From NCBI RefSeq assembly GCF_002934005.1, contig NZ_PGEM01000004.1, forward strand, positions 1-64,000: 64,000 bases of DNA. The letters are read 5' to 3'. The position numbers and the translations under genes are program-made. This document shows positions 55,512-63,828 of this stretch, piece after piece. The notes below the pieces were generated by a model. That model saw only the letters and a program-made list of their open reading frames with translations. It had not been told where the DNA came from and made no database searches. Position 1 is the first letter of the stretch, and every line of letters starts with the position of its first letter. The stretch is from Cuspidothrix issatschenkoi CHARLIE-1. GTDB lineage: Bacteria; Cyanobacteriota; Cyanobacteriia; Cyanobacteriales; Nostocaceae.

Positions 55512-56891
55512 ATGAATGAAAATTTAGTTCAAGATCCAATTACAGTTTTACTCATAGATGATCAACCCATGATCGCTGAGGCCGTTCGTCGAATGTTAGT
55601 TTCAGAAACAGATATTAATTTTCATTACTGTAACAACCCCACCCAAGCCCTCAAAGTTGCTAGATCCTGTCAGCCAACCATTATCTTACAAGATTTAGTC
55701 ATGCCAGAAATGGAGGGATTAGTGCTAGTGCGTTTTTTACGGGCAGAAAATTCCCCAACTAAAGATGTTCCTCTCATCGTTCTTTCCAGTAAAGAAGAAC
55801 CAGTAATTAAAGCTAAAGCCTTTGCTTTAGGTGCTAATGATTATATCGTTAAACTGCCAGATAAATTAGAATTAATAGCCCGGATTCGCTACCATTCCCA
55901 AGCTTATGTCAACCTTCTCAAACGCAAGGAAGCAGAAGCTATTTTACAAGCAGATAATCTACGGATGCGTAAAGAATTAGAAATGTTGCGCCAAATGCAA
56001 AGAATGATTTTGCCAACCGCAGAAGAATTAAGTACCATTGAAGATTTAGAAATTGCCGGTTATATGGAACCTGCTGACGAAGTAGGAGGGGATTATTATG
56101 ACATTTTGTACACAGATAATTTAGTGACTATTGCCATCGGTGATGTCACCGGACATGGACTAGAAAGCGGTATTTTAATGGTCATGACTCAAACAGCAGT
56201 TCGTACTCTTAAAGAAATTCAAGAACTCGATCCAGTCAAGTTTTTAGATGTCCTCAATCGCACTATTTATAAAAATGTGCAACGCATGAATTCTGAGAAA
56301 AATTTAACCTTAGCTATTCTCACTTATGCCGAAGGTAAAATTAGTATTAGTGGTCAACATGAGGAAACTATTGTAGTGCGGAAAGGTGGCGAAATTGAGC
56401 GTATTAATACTATTAATCTAGGATTTCCCATTGGGTTAGAAGCAGAGATTTCAGATTTTATTGATCATACCATCCTGGACTTAAATGAAGATGATGGAAT
56501 TGTCCTATATTCCGATGGCATTCCCGAAGCCTATAGTATGGATAAGAAACAATATGGTTTAGAAAAATTATGCGAAGTTATTAGCCAAAATTGGCATGAA
56601 TCAGCAGAAAAAATTAAACAAGTAATCATTGATGATGTTAAGAGACATATTGGTGAACAAAAAGTGTTTGATGATATTACCTTAGTTGTTCTCAAACGCA
56701 AATTTAGACAGAATCAAGAAATATTAGAAACACAAAGTGCCATATTAGAACTAGAACTAGAACCAGAACTAGAACCAGAACCAGAACCAGAACCAGAACT
56801 AGAACCAGAACCAGAACCAGAACTAGAAATTCCACACAATGGTGGTAAACGGAAAAAATTAGGCTTTTTTCGCCGTCAATCATTTCTCTAA
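55512..56891 (+). CDS. WspR-like receiver fused to PP2C/SpoIIE phosphatase
   Basis: A 459-residue output protein. The receiver (about 10-135, phosphoacceptor Asp61 in ILQDLVMPEMEG) closely resembles that of WspR, including IDDQPMIAEAVRRMLV, VLSSKEEP and GANDYIVKLPDKLELIARIR. After a coiled-coil linker (about 140-170) there is no GGDEF domain but a SpoIIE-type PP2C phosphatase (about 185-395) with EVGGDYYDIL, IGDVTGHGLESGI, LYSDGIPEAY and DDITLVVL, keeping the metal aspartates. A Glu-Pro repeat tail (about 410-440) ends in a basic GGKRKKLGFFRRQSFL. Predicted to dephosphorylate the STAS protein encoded nearby. Confidence 0.95.
   Translation: MNENLVQDPITVLLIDDQPMIAEAVRRMLVSETDINFHYCNNPTQALKVARSCQPTIILQDLVMPEMEGLVLVRFLRAENSPTKDVPLIVLSSKEEPVIKAKAFALGANDYIVKLPDKLELIARIRYHSQAYVNLLKRKEAEAILQADNLRMRKELEMLRQMQRMILPTAEELSTIEDLEIAGYMEPADEVGGDYYDILYTDNLVTIAIGDVTGHGLESGILMVMTQTAVRTLKEIQELDPVKFLDVLNRTIYKNVQRMNSEKNLTLAILTYAEGKISISGQHEETIVVRKGGEIERINTINLGFPIGLEAEISDFIDHTILDLNEDDGIVLYSDGIPEAYSMDKKQYGLEKLCEVISQNWHESAEKIKQVIIDDVKRHIGEQKVFDDITLVVLKRKFRQNQEILETQSAILELELEPELEPEPEPEPELEPEPEPELEIPHNGGKRKKLGFFRRQSFL
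56752..56827 (+). repeat. Glu-Pro coding repeat
   Basis: Tandem units based on CCAGAA/CTAGAA encode an ELEPEPEPE pattern near the 3' end of the phosphatase gene. Length may vary between strains. Confidence 0.8.
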
Positions 56892-58735
56892 ATAATTACT
56901 CGTCTTTTTTCACTATTGGGATTATGGGAGGGTCTAGCTGGAGATATTGGTATTTCTCCTTGGTTCCATCCATTACTACTGCCATTACTGCCATTACTGC
57001 CATTTTCTACTGGCTTAATCCCATCCCAATTGAGATAGGTAATATTGAAATAGCCGAAGATTTCCTCATAAATCTGACTTCTAACGCGATCGCCTCGTTT
57101 ACCATCTTCTAACTTCATTTCGTCTACAAAAAACCTAATATCTAATTCAATGAAAAATCCCGATTCATCATGAGTCATACCCATCATTCTAATGTATGGT
57201 TCTTGCCATTTTTTTTGCGGTGCTTTTAATCTGTTCTTCAACCAATCAATTAAGTCAATTACATAATCATCTAAACGAGTCTCATCACCTTGAGGATTAG
57301 ATATTTTTTGAGCTAATTTTTGGAATCTACGCTGCAATAAATTAATCTTCCGCTCCCATTCATCAGAAATAAAAGATTGATCCTCATCCAAAAAATTAGG
57401 ATCTTTAATCCACAGACGATACCACTCCCTAATTAACTCAATTAGTCCATCCTCATTATATTCATTAAAATCAATACCCAATCGGTTATTGCTGCTTTTT
57501 TCTGTTTCTTCAAAGCCAGTCAGCAGCAAAACTTCTTGAAATTCCTGTTGGACATTTTCTACTTCTTCTTGGGACATTCCCCCTTTTTCCGCAAATTTCA
57601 TGGTAACAGCTAAAGCTTCCAAGGATTCGACAATTTCTTCTAATTTTAAATTCACATTTTGTTCAGCTAGTAGTCTTGATTTCCCAACTTCCTGTTGATT
57701 GAGTAAATGCGTATCACTTTCATGGGACTTAAAGTATTCATCTATTAGTTCTAACTTCATATCTATCGAACCGAGTGTATCAGGATGAGCTAAGACAATT
57801 TCTTCTATTAATTTTTTAGATTGATCCATGTCACATTCTGAAGGTAACTCGATCACAATAGATTGGTAATATAAGGAAGTAGGGCGACTTAAATTTGTGA
57901 TTTTCTGACTTTGTAACATACTATTAGGAATATAAATATCACAATGATTACTAAATATATAAAGATGCGTTACCCTAATCCCAATTCGGCGTAACATTCC
58001 AATTGAACCATCTTCCAGTAGCAAAATATCCCCAAATTGAAAGGGAGTATCAATTAATAAGACAATCCCACTGAAGAAATTAGCTAAAATATCCTGAAGT
58101 GCAAAACCCAATACAAAAGTAGCACCACCCAAAGCTACCCAAATTCCTGTTAAATCAACGCCAAAAGAACTAATTATAAACACCGCACTCGTAATATATA
58201 TCAGTGCAGGAACAACTGCTGAAAGCAGGGGAAGTAGAACGTCATCCCACATAACTTCCGTTTTTTGGGTGTATTCTTTTAGGTAATAAATAAAGACTTG
58301 ATTAAATATTTGTACAGACCAAAAACCAATGGTGACAATCATTATGGTTGTGAAGATGTGTTCTATCGTTGAAAAAATCTTCACTCCAGCTAATTTATCA
58401 AAAGTTATTTTAATGCTGAAAATAGCAAAAATAATCAGAGCCGGATTAAATGACACATTTAAAGTGACAATGGCAATATCACTTTCAAAATTACGAAAAA
58501 TAGGTCGTAATATATAAGCAAGGAACACATATAATACAACAGTTCCTACAAAACAGATGAGTAAACTCGTCAAAATTAATTCATCTGTATTCATTTGTGA
58601 TAATTGACTATCCACAGTTTGGACTAAACCCTTGACATCAATTTGAGAAAATTGATTAATCAGGGTTTGCATTAATTCCTGAAAATCCGTTTGTAACAAT
58701 TGTTCCCAGATATTTTCCCAGATATTTTCTGACAT
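56888..58735 (-). CDS. MscS-family mechanosensitive channel with long C-terminal domain
   Basis: A 615-residue inner-membrane protein. Several hydrophobic helices cover about 55-230, and the MscS pore helix and vestibule start are LGGATFVLGFALQDILANFF, followed by DTPFQFGDILLLEDGSIGML and VTHLYIFSNHCDIYIPNSML. The cytoplasmic domain is about twice the usual length and the C-terminus has a Gly-Ser-Asn repeat. It converges on the phosphatase gene with a four-base overlap at the stop codons. Confidence 0.92.
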   Translation of the reverse strand: MSENIWENIWEQLLQTDFQELMQTLINQFSQIDVKGLVQTVDSQLSQMNTDELILTSLLICFVGTVVLYVFLAYILRPIFRNFESDIAIVTLNVSFNPALIIFAIFSIKITFDKLAGVKIFSTIEHIFTTIMIVTIGFWSVQIFNQVFIYYLKEYTQKTEVMWDDVLLPLLSAVVPALIYITSAVFIISSFGVDLTGIWVALGGATFVLGFALQDILANFFSGIVLLIDTPFQFGDILLLEDGSIGMLRRIGIRVTHLYIFSNHCDIYIPNSMLQSQKITNLSRPTSLYYQSIVIELPSECDMDQSKKLIEEIVLAHPDTLGSIDMKLELIDEYFKSHESDTHLLNQQEVGKSRLLAEQNVNLKLEEIVESLEALAVTMKFAEKGGMSQEEVENVQQEFQEVLLLTGFEETEKSSNNRLGIDFNEYNEDGLIELIREWYRLWIKDPNFLDEDQSFISDEWERKINLLQRRFQKLAQKISNPQGDETRLDDYVIDLIDWLKNRLKAPQKKWQEPYIRMMGMTHDESGFFIELDIRFFVDEMKLEDGKRGDRVRSQIYEEIFGYFNITYLNWDGIKPVENGSNGSNGSSNGWNQGEIPISPARPSHNPNSEKRRVII

Positions 58736-58785
58736 GAGATTTCCGCGATTACTAAATTTAATGATGTTGTTATTGTGTGGGTTGC

Positions 58786-59139
58786 TTATTCTACTATTAA
58801 TTTCAGACCGGGAAGTAACCGTTCTAAATTTTTGAGAGATTTACCTTGCCATGGTACTTTTTTTGATCCTAAAACTATTAATTGAATGCCTTTTTTCTTT
58901 CGCATTCCCAATACAAATTTTGACAACATACTAATTCCAGAACTGTTGAGAAATTTTAGTTCTTTTAGGTTTAATGTTATGGTTTCTGCATCAAAATCAG
59001 CTACTTGATTAAGTAAATTTACAATCGGTACATAATCTTTTGGTCCACCTAGTGCTATTTCGCCTGTAAAAAAAACCGTCGTGGATGGAGCATCATATTT
59101 AACATTGTAGTCATTACCTGTTACTTCTTGCATAGCCAT
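58786..59139 (-). CDS. STAS-domain anti-sigma factor antagonist
   Basis: A 117-residue STAS protein. The core is TVFFTGEIAL, VPIVNLLNQV and ITLNLKELKFLNSSGISMLSKF, with Ser66/Ser67 at the position phosphorylated in SpoIIAA/RsbV. In partner switching the kinase phosphorylates this serine, and the PP2C phosphatase removes the phosphate. It lies 113 bases downstream of the kinase gene on the same strand. Confidence 0.9.
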   Translation of the reverse strand: MAMQEVTGNDYNVKYDAPSTTVFFTGEIALGGPKDYVPIVNLLNQVADFDAETITLNLKELKFLNSSGISMLSKFVLGMRKKKGIQLIVLGSKKVPWQGKSLKNLERLLPGLKLIVE

Positions 59140-59252
59140 AAATTATTTCTGTTGTTTAGGGAGTGAGATAATTTGATTTGTAAATTTAAAAGAGATTGAT
59201 ATCCCCGACTTCCTGAAGAAGTTAGGATATGTGTTTAGTAAATTATCATAAA

Positions 59253-59843
59253 TTATAGAATGAATTGAGCCATTGTTGTTACAGCGGTCATTTCTGGATC
59301 AATAGACGCTGACTTAAATCTCCAACCTAATTTTGCTGCATAATCATTTACTAACGTTATTAAACCTAAGCCAGAATCTTCATTATCTGCTTTAGATGCT
59401 GTAATCTCAATTTGCTGAATATACAATTCATTGGGATCGTTAATTAGCAATGAGTTAATAAAAGCTTGATATTTTTCAACTTGTTCAGCCAAAGTCAGAT
59501 TTTCAGTATAAATCACTGCTGTCAGTTCTATATCTTCTAAAAAATAAATTCCCAGCTTGAGGTGATTATTTTTGCTATCTACATTAAATTTTATGGCGTT
59601 TTCTAACAATTCATTACCTATATAACTCAGGGTGTTCTTAATCTCTTTAATGCGGTCTTTTTTATTAGTATCATTTTCATCAATAGTTAGTAAATTACCA
59701 ACATAATCAGCGATAAAATAGGCAAATAACCGGTTATTGTGCCAGTATTGTCGATTTTGTTGATCCCATGAACTAAAATTTAACTCTAAAAAATGACCTT
59801 GAGGCAGAAATTCTTCTATAAATTCTCCAAAAACTTCATTCAT
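59253..59843 (-). CDS. GHKL anti-sigma-type serine kinase (RsbW/SiaB-like)
   Basis: A 196-residue protein with an ATP-binding GHKL fold: the N-box is SYIGNELLENAIKFN (about 73-87), and the lid region has DSGLGLITLVNDYAAKLGW (about 155-173). The N-terminal 70 residues are longer than in RsbW, as in the DUF6272/SiaB-type kinases I know from Slr1861 and SiaB. It should phosphorylate the adjacent STAS protein and/or sequester a partner. Divergent from the amyloglucosidase gene. Confidence 0.82.
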   Translation of the reverse strand: MNEVFGEFIEEFLPQGHFLELNFSSWDQQNRQYWHNNRLFAYFIADYVGNLLTIDENDTNKKDRIKEIKNTLSYIGNELLENAIKFNVDSKNNHLKLGIYFLEDIELTAVIYTENLTLAEQVEKYQAFINSLLINDPNELYIQQIEITASKADNEDSGLGLITLVNDYAAKLGWRFKSASIDPEMTAVTTMAQFIL

Positions 59844-60319
59844 ATTTGTTATCCTTGGGAAGCATTGATTATTTTCACTATAGTAGTTCCTATTTAAGTT
59901 AGGTACAAGAAGTGACCATTAAACTCTGTTCCCTGTTCCCTGCTATCAGTCTTAATTTTAACTCTATTCAAGAATAGGATAGGAGACTGTGGAAGTCTCC
60001 AACAAATTATCAAAAAATAGCTATTTTTCAGCCTTGACATCTAATTGATAAGAGATACATTTATAGAAATTCATTTTTGTAGATTTAATTTCTTGCTTTT
60101 GTTGATTATATCAAATTGAGCAAATTTATACCTGTATAGGTAAGCGTAGACTAATGACATCGGATACATTAATTACCCCGGAAAAGATTGTTTTAGAGGG
60201 TAGGACTTTTACTCCCGTAGACTCCAAAGAGATTTCTGAATGGCCTTGTGTAGTCAGTGAAAGACCACAGCCAACGATTACAGTTAAAGATGATGATTTA
60301 TTCCTCGTCACGGATATTA
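59806..60319 (+). repeat. Right direct repeat (intact parental copy)
   Basis: The intact counterpart of 44034-44694. It spans the first 38 bases of the kinase gene, the intergenic promoter region and the first 166 bases of the amyloglucosidase gene. It carries no MITE, so it shows the empty site. Confidence 0.9.
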
Positions 60320-62385
60320 TGGGGAATATTTCCGGCTGTTACCTGTATGGTAGCACTCCTAGTATGGGGATGTTTTGCCGTGATACCAGGTTTTTGAGTC
60401 GTTTAGAATTGCAAATTGAAGGGCGATCGCCTATATTACTAAGTAGCAACGCTGACAAAGGATTTGCCCTTTCTGTCCTCTGTACTAATCCTGATTTAGA
60501 ACATCTTTTTTGTGCCGATACCGTGGGAATTCGTCGAGAAATGGTTCTCAATGGCGCACTATTTGAAGAAATAGAGGTAACAAACTATAACACGACCAAT
60601 ATCAGTTTTACCATTAGTATCAGTTTTGATGCTGATTTTGTAGATTTATTTGAAGTCAGAGGTCATCACCGCCAAAAACGCGGCAGAATGTTACACCTGG
60701 CCGAAACATCCGAAACCAAAGAAGAATCTTTGACCCTAGCATATCAGGGTTTAGACGGTGCAATCATGGAATCTCGGATTCAATTTCAACATTTGCCCCC
60801 ACACCGTTTTCAAGGTTATACAGCAATTTGGCAGCTAGATTTAGCAGCCCATGAAACTAAAAAGCTGGGTTATCGGTTGAATATGGTGACTAATAGCCAA
60901 GCTAATTCAGCTATCAGTGCCGCTAGTACCCTAGCACAAGCCAAAGCCGCCGAATTAATGGAGGAACAAAGCTGGTTACAGGAAATTACTCGCATTAGCT
61001 CAGACAAAAGTATACTAAATCGCGTAATTTCACGAGCAGAACAAGATATATATTTACTACGTCAGTCCTTTGGCAAATATAGAACCGTTTCTGCTGGTGT
61101 CCCTTGGTTTTCCACCTTATTTGGCCGGGATGCCATTATTACCGCTTCCCAAACCCTGATGTTAAACCCCCAAATAGCCAAAGAAACCCTGTTGTTATTG
61201 GCAGAATATCAAGGTCAAACCGAGAATATTTGGCGGGAAGAAGAACCAGGCAAAATATTACACGAATTGCGGTTAGGGGAAATGGCACGATGTGAAGAAA
61301 TTCCCCACACACCCTATTATGGAACAGTTGATGCTACGCCCCTGTGGTTAATGCTCTATGCTGAATACTACAGTTGGACCCATGACCAAGAAACCTTGGA
61401 AGCACTGTGGCCAAACGCCTTGGCGGCTATGGGTTGGATTGATAAAAAACTCCAAGCTACAGGATATCTCAGTTATTACCGTCAATCTCAAGGTGGCCTG
61501 GTTAACCAAGGATGGAAAGACTCTGGTAATTGCATAGTTAACCGCAAAGGAGAATTAGCCACCGGTGCGATTTCTTTATGTGAAGTGCAAGCTTATGTCT
61601 ATGCAGCTAAAAATCGTCTAGGGGAAATTGCCAAAATTAAACAACTTCCAGATTTAGCCGAACTTTGGCAAACCCAAGCTAGACAACTGCGGGCGAAATT
61701 TAATCAGGATTTTTGGTTAGAAGAGGAAGATTTTTGTGCTTTAGCTTTAGATGGAGATGGTAAACCAGTAGATAGTATTACCTCTAATCCTGGCCAATGT
61801 TTAAATTTGGGGATATTTACCTCAGCCAAAGCCTATAGCGTGGCGGAAAGATTGGGAGCGCCTGATATGTTTAATGGTTGGGGAATTCGCACTTTAAGCA
61901 GTTTGTCACCTGCCTATAATCCTATGGGTTATCATACTGGTTCAGTGTGGCCTCATGATAATTCTCTCATAGCTGTGGGATTGCGATCGCTCGGTTTAAT
62001 AGATCAATCCCTGGAATTATTTCAAGGATTATTTAACATGACATCCCAGCAACCCTATCAACGTCCACCAGAACTATTTTGCGGCTATCAAAGCAATGGT
62101 GATAATGCACCTGTGCAGTATCCCGTTGCTTGTAGTCCCCAAGCTTGGGCAACAGGTAGCATCTTTCAATTATTACAGATGATGGTCAATTTAATTCCAG
62201 ATGCACAAAATAATTGTTTGCGAATTGTTGACCCTGCTTTACCAGAATCAATTAACCAATTGTCCTTGCACAATTTGCGGGTGGGTGCAACCATTTTAGA
62301 TTTAGAATTTGAGCGTGTTGGTAGCACCACTTCCTGTCGAGTGGCTAAAAAACGGGGGAATTTACGTGTAGTCATTGAAGCGTAA
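60154..62385 (+). CDS. Amylo-alpha-1,6-glucosidase / glycogen debranching enzyme
   Basis: A 743-residue cytoplasmic glycosidase. The N-terminal domain (about 45-270) has YLYGSTPSMGMFCRDTRFLSRL, typical of the GDE N-terminal bis domain. The C-terminal (alpha/alpha)6 barrel includes VPWFSTLFGRDAIITA, GLVNQGWKDSGNCIV and PMGYHTGSVWPHDNSLIA. It would cleave alpha-1,6 branches or transfer products during glycogen or other glucan breakdown. It sits divergently from the partner-switching kinase, which recalls the Synechocystis icfG region, where such regulators neighbour a glycogen debranching gene. Confidence 0.92.
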   Translation: MTSDTLITPEKIVLEGRTFTPVDSKEISEWPCVVSERPQPTITVKDDDLFLVTDIMGNISGCYLYGSTPSMGMFCRDTRFLSRLELQIEGRSPILLSSNADKGFALSVLCTNPDLEHLFCADTVGIRREMVLNGALFEEIEVTNYNTTNISFTISISFDADFVDLFEVRGHHRQKRGRMLHLAETSETKEESLTLAYQGLDGAIMESRIQFQHLPPHRFQGYTAIWQLDLAAHETKKLGYRLNMVTNSQANSAISAASTLAQAKAAELMEEQSWLQEITRISSDKSILNRVISRAEQDIYLLRQSFGKYRTVSAGVPWFSTLFGRDAIITASQTLMLNPQIAKETLLLLAEYQGQTENIWREEEPGKILHELRLGEMARCEEIPHTPYYGTVDATPLWLMLYAEYYSWTHDQETLEALWPNALAAMGWIDKKLQATGYLSYYRQSQGGLVNQGWKDSGNCIVNRKGELATGAISLCEVQAYVYAAKNRLGEIAKIKQLPDLAELWQTQARQLRAKFNQDFWLEEEDFCALALDGDGKPVDSITSNPGQCLNLGIFTSAKAYSVAERLGAPDMFNGWGIRTLSSLSPAYNPMGYHTGSVWPHDNSLIAVGLRSLGLIDQSLELFQGLFNMTSQQPYQRPPELFCGYQSNGDNAPVQYPVACSPQAWATGSIFQLLQMMVNLIPDAQNNCLRIVDPALPESINQLSLHNLRVGATILDLEFERVGSTTSCRVAKKRGNLRVVIEA

Positions 62386-62498
62386 TATCATGTCCAGTTG
62401 AATATTTATCATATCTGTTGAGGCTGGTAATTGGTAATTGGAAACAGACAATTACTAACCAATGAGTTATATCGTAAGTAATTCAACTGACATGATAT
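62386..62498. repeat. MITE-like inverted-repeat element TATCATGTC
   Basis: TATCATGTCCAGTTGAAT at the left end (62386-62403) and ATTCAACTGACATGATA at the right (62481-62497) are inverted repeats with one mismatch. No coding content. It abuts the amyloglucosidase stop codon. Confidence 0.7.
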
Positions 62499-62538
62499 AA
62501 TACCAATTTTATGTGCATCTTCATAGAAAATTGGTATA
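62498..62538. terminator. ATACCAATTTT / AAAATTGGTAT hairpin
   Basis: A perfect 11-base inverted repeat. It may terminate the amyloglucosidase transcript, or be another dispersed repeat; the same ATACCAATT core occurs elsewhere in Nostocales. Confidence 0.5.
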
Positions 62539-62751
62539 AGCTGCAAAGTCTTTTTTTAACGAACCGCAGAGGCACATAACATTTATGGGTGAGTCCACAA
62601 AGAACTCACCCCACTTACATTATACCAAAGCCGCTTCTCCTTACTAATCACCCTCCCTTCATCCTCAAAACCAACAATTTGATCAAAATTCAAATAACGA
62701 TACAAATTATCAGCTTTCTTGTTCTGTTTTTTTCACTGTTAATAATCTTTT

Positions 62752-62907
62752 TTACATGGCAACATAAGGAATAGCGTTAACAATATCTCTCAATGTAATT
62801 CCAGGTTGTAATTCTCCTTTAAAACGGACTAATACCGATTCTGGCATATCTAAAGGCATTACACCCAATGCACCAGCAAATACCACTAAACCAGAACCCA
62901 CAGGCTG
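62752..62907 (-). pseudogene. acnB: Aconitate hydratase B (acnB) fragment
   Basis: The minus strand reads [20 protein letters not shown] and [20 protein letters not shown] with [10 protein letters not shown] before a stop, which I recognise as an internal segment of AcnB (the [14 protein letters not shown] and GITLRD-NAIPY motifs). Only about 50 codons remain, with no start and no flanking homology, so this is a relic. Confidence 0.75.
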
Positions 62908-63090
62908 TTAATTTGGGTTATGTTAGTTTGGAGGATAAGGAGGAGTTTGTTAAACCTGCTTTTAGTGATTCCAAGGTTTTAGTATAAGGTAGCGATAGTT
63001 ATAGCTAGATATAAATATGTTGCCCAAAATTTAACAACTGGATATAATATGAATATAAATATTCAGGTCAAATTAATCGAAAGTAAAATT

Positions 63091-63339
63091 ATGACTCAAG
63101 CAATTGATCAACATATCATGCAAGAAAATATTCTATTAGATAAATTTAGAAATCTCACTAGTGAAGAACAACAAACTATTTTAGATTTTGTGGAATTTAT
63201 GTACAGAAAAAAAAATGGACTACCAGAAAATCGAGAAGTTTCTGCTTATGATTTAGCTAAAGAATGGGCTGGATCTGTAGATAGTGGAATTGGTGATTTA
63301 TCTACTAATAAAAAGTACCTTCAAGCATTTGGTAAATAA
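63091..63339 (+). CDS. DUF2281-type antitoxin (orphan)
   Basis: An 82-residue protein from Met at 63091 (MTQAIDQHIMQ). The motif LLDKFRNLTSEEQQTILDFVEFM is typical of DUF2281/VapB-like antitoxins. The C-terminus (DLAKEWAGSVDSGIGDLSTN) is also family-like and would bind a PIN toxin, but no toxin gene follows. It overlaps the opposing Phd-like gene by 35 bases. Confidence 0.75.
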   Translation: MTQAIDQHIMQENILLDKFRNLTSEEQQTILDFVEFMYRKKNGLPENREVSAYDLAKEWAGSVDSGIGDLSTNKKYLQAFGK

Positions 63340-63550
63340 TGAAATCAAATTTCCTCTCAATTATTGTTTCCAATTGTTTGATATAATCGAGGATTTTTTG
63401 ATAAGATGCGGCATCTTGTACTACTAATTCTGCTTTACCGTTAACTGTTAAAATCAGAGGATTTCCGGTTTCTTTCATCTGGTTAATGAGTTCGTTGGTG
63501 TTGCGTTTGAAGGTTGAGAGTGATTGAATATCTTGACTGAGATTAATCAT
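63305..63550 (-). CDS. Phd/YefM-type antitoxin, apparently truncated
   Basis: An 81-residue protein. The N-terminal MINLSQDIQSLSTFKRNTNELINQMKETGNPLILTVNGKAELVVQ is a typical Phd/YefM DNA-binding fold. After QLETIIERK the normal C-terminal toxin-binding helix is replaced by FDFIIYQMLEGTFY, so it was probably cut by a rearrangement. No toxin neighbours it. Confidence 0.75.
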   Translation of the reverse strand: MINLSQDIQSLSTFKRNTNELINQMKETGNPLILTVNGKAELVVQDAASYQKILDYIKQLETIIERKFDFIIYQMLEGTFY

Positions 63551-63639
63551 AGTTGGTGACTCTGCACTAAATTTAGATTTAATTTAATGTTAGCATAAAA
63601 TTAAAAAAGCGATCGCTCCCTAAACCCTATATAGCAAAT

Positions 63640-63679
63640 AACCCAATCCGTAGTTAACGAATTGGGTTTTATTTTTTAT
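63640..63679 (+). terminator. Intrinsic terminator AACCCAAT hairpin
   Basis: AACCCAAT (63640-63647) and ATTGGGTT (63661-63668) pair around a 13-base loop, followed by TTATTTTTTA. The T-tract implies plus-strand transcription, possibly from the DUF2281 gene. Confidence 0.65.
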
Positions 63680-63828
63680 GACCTACCGCAAGAAATATAC
63701 CCAGTGCTAGGTCAGCCTAGACATATCCACTATTTATTTAAGAGCTATTGAGATATTTTAAACTTCTCAGTTTTAAACACCAACCATAATCAAATTCTTG
63801 TAAACTAGCCACCATTTATTACCTTACC

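Noticed and set aside
62589-62774. A 61-residue plus-strand frame with a hydrophobic tail
   Set aside because: It overlaps the acnB relic on the other strand and looks like chance; the minus strand explains part of it better.
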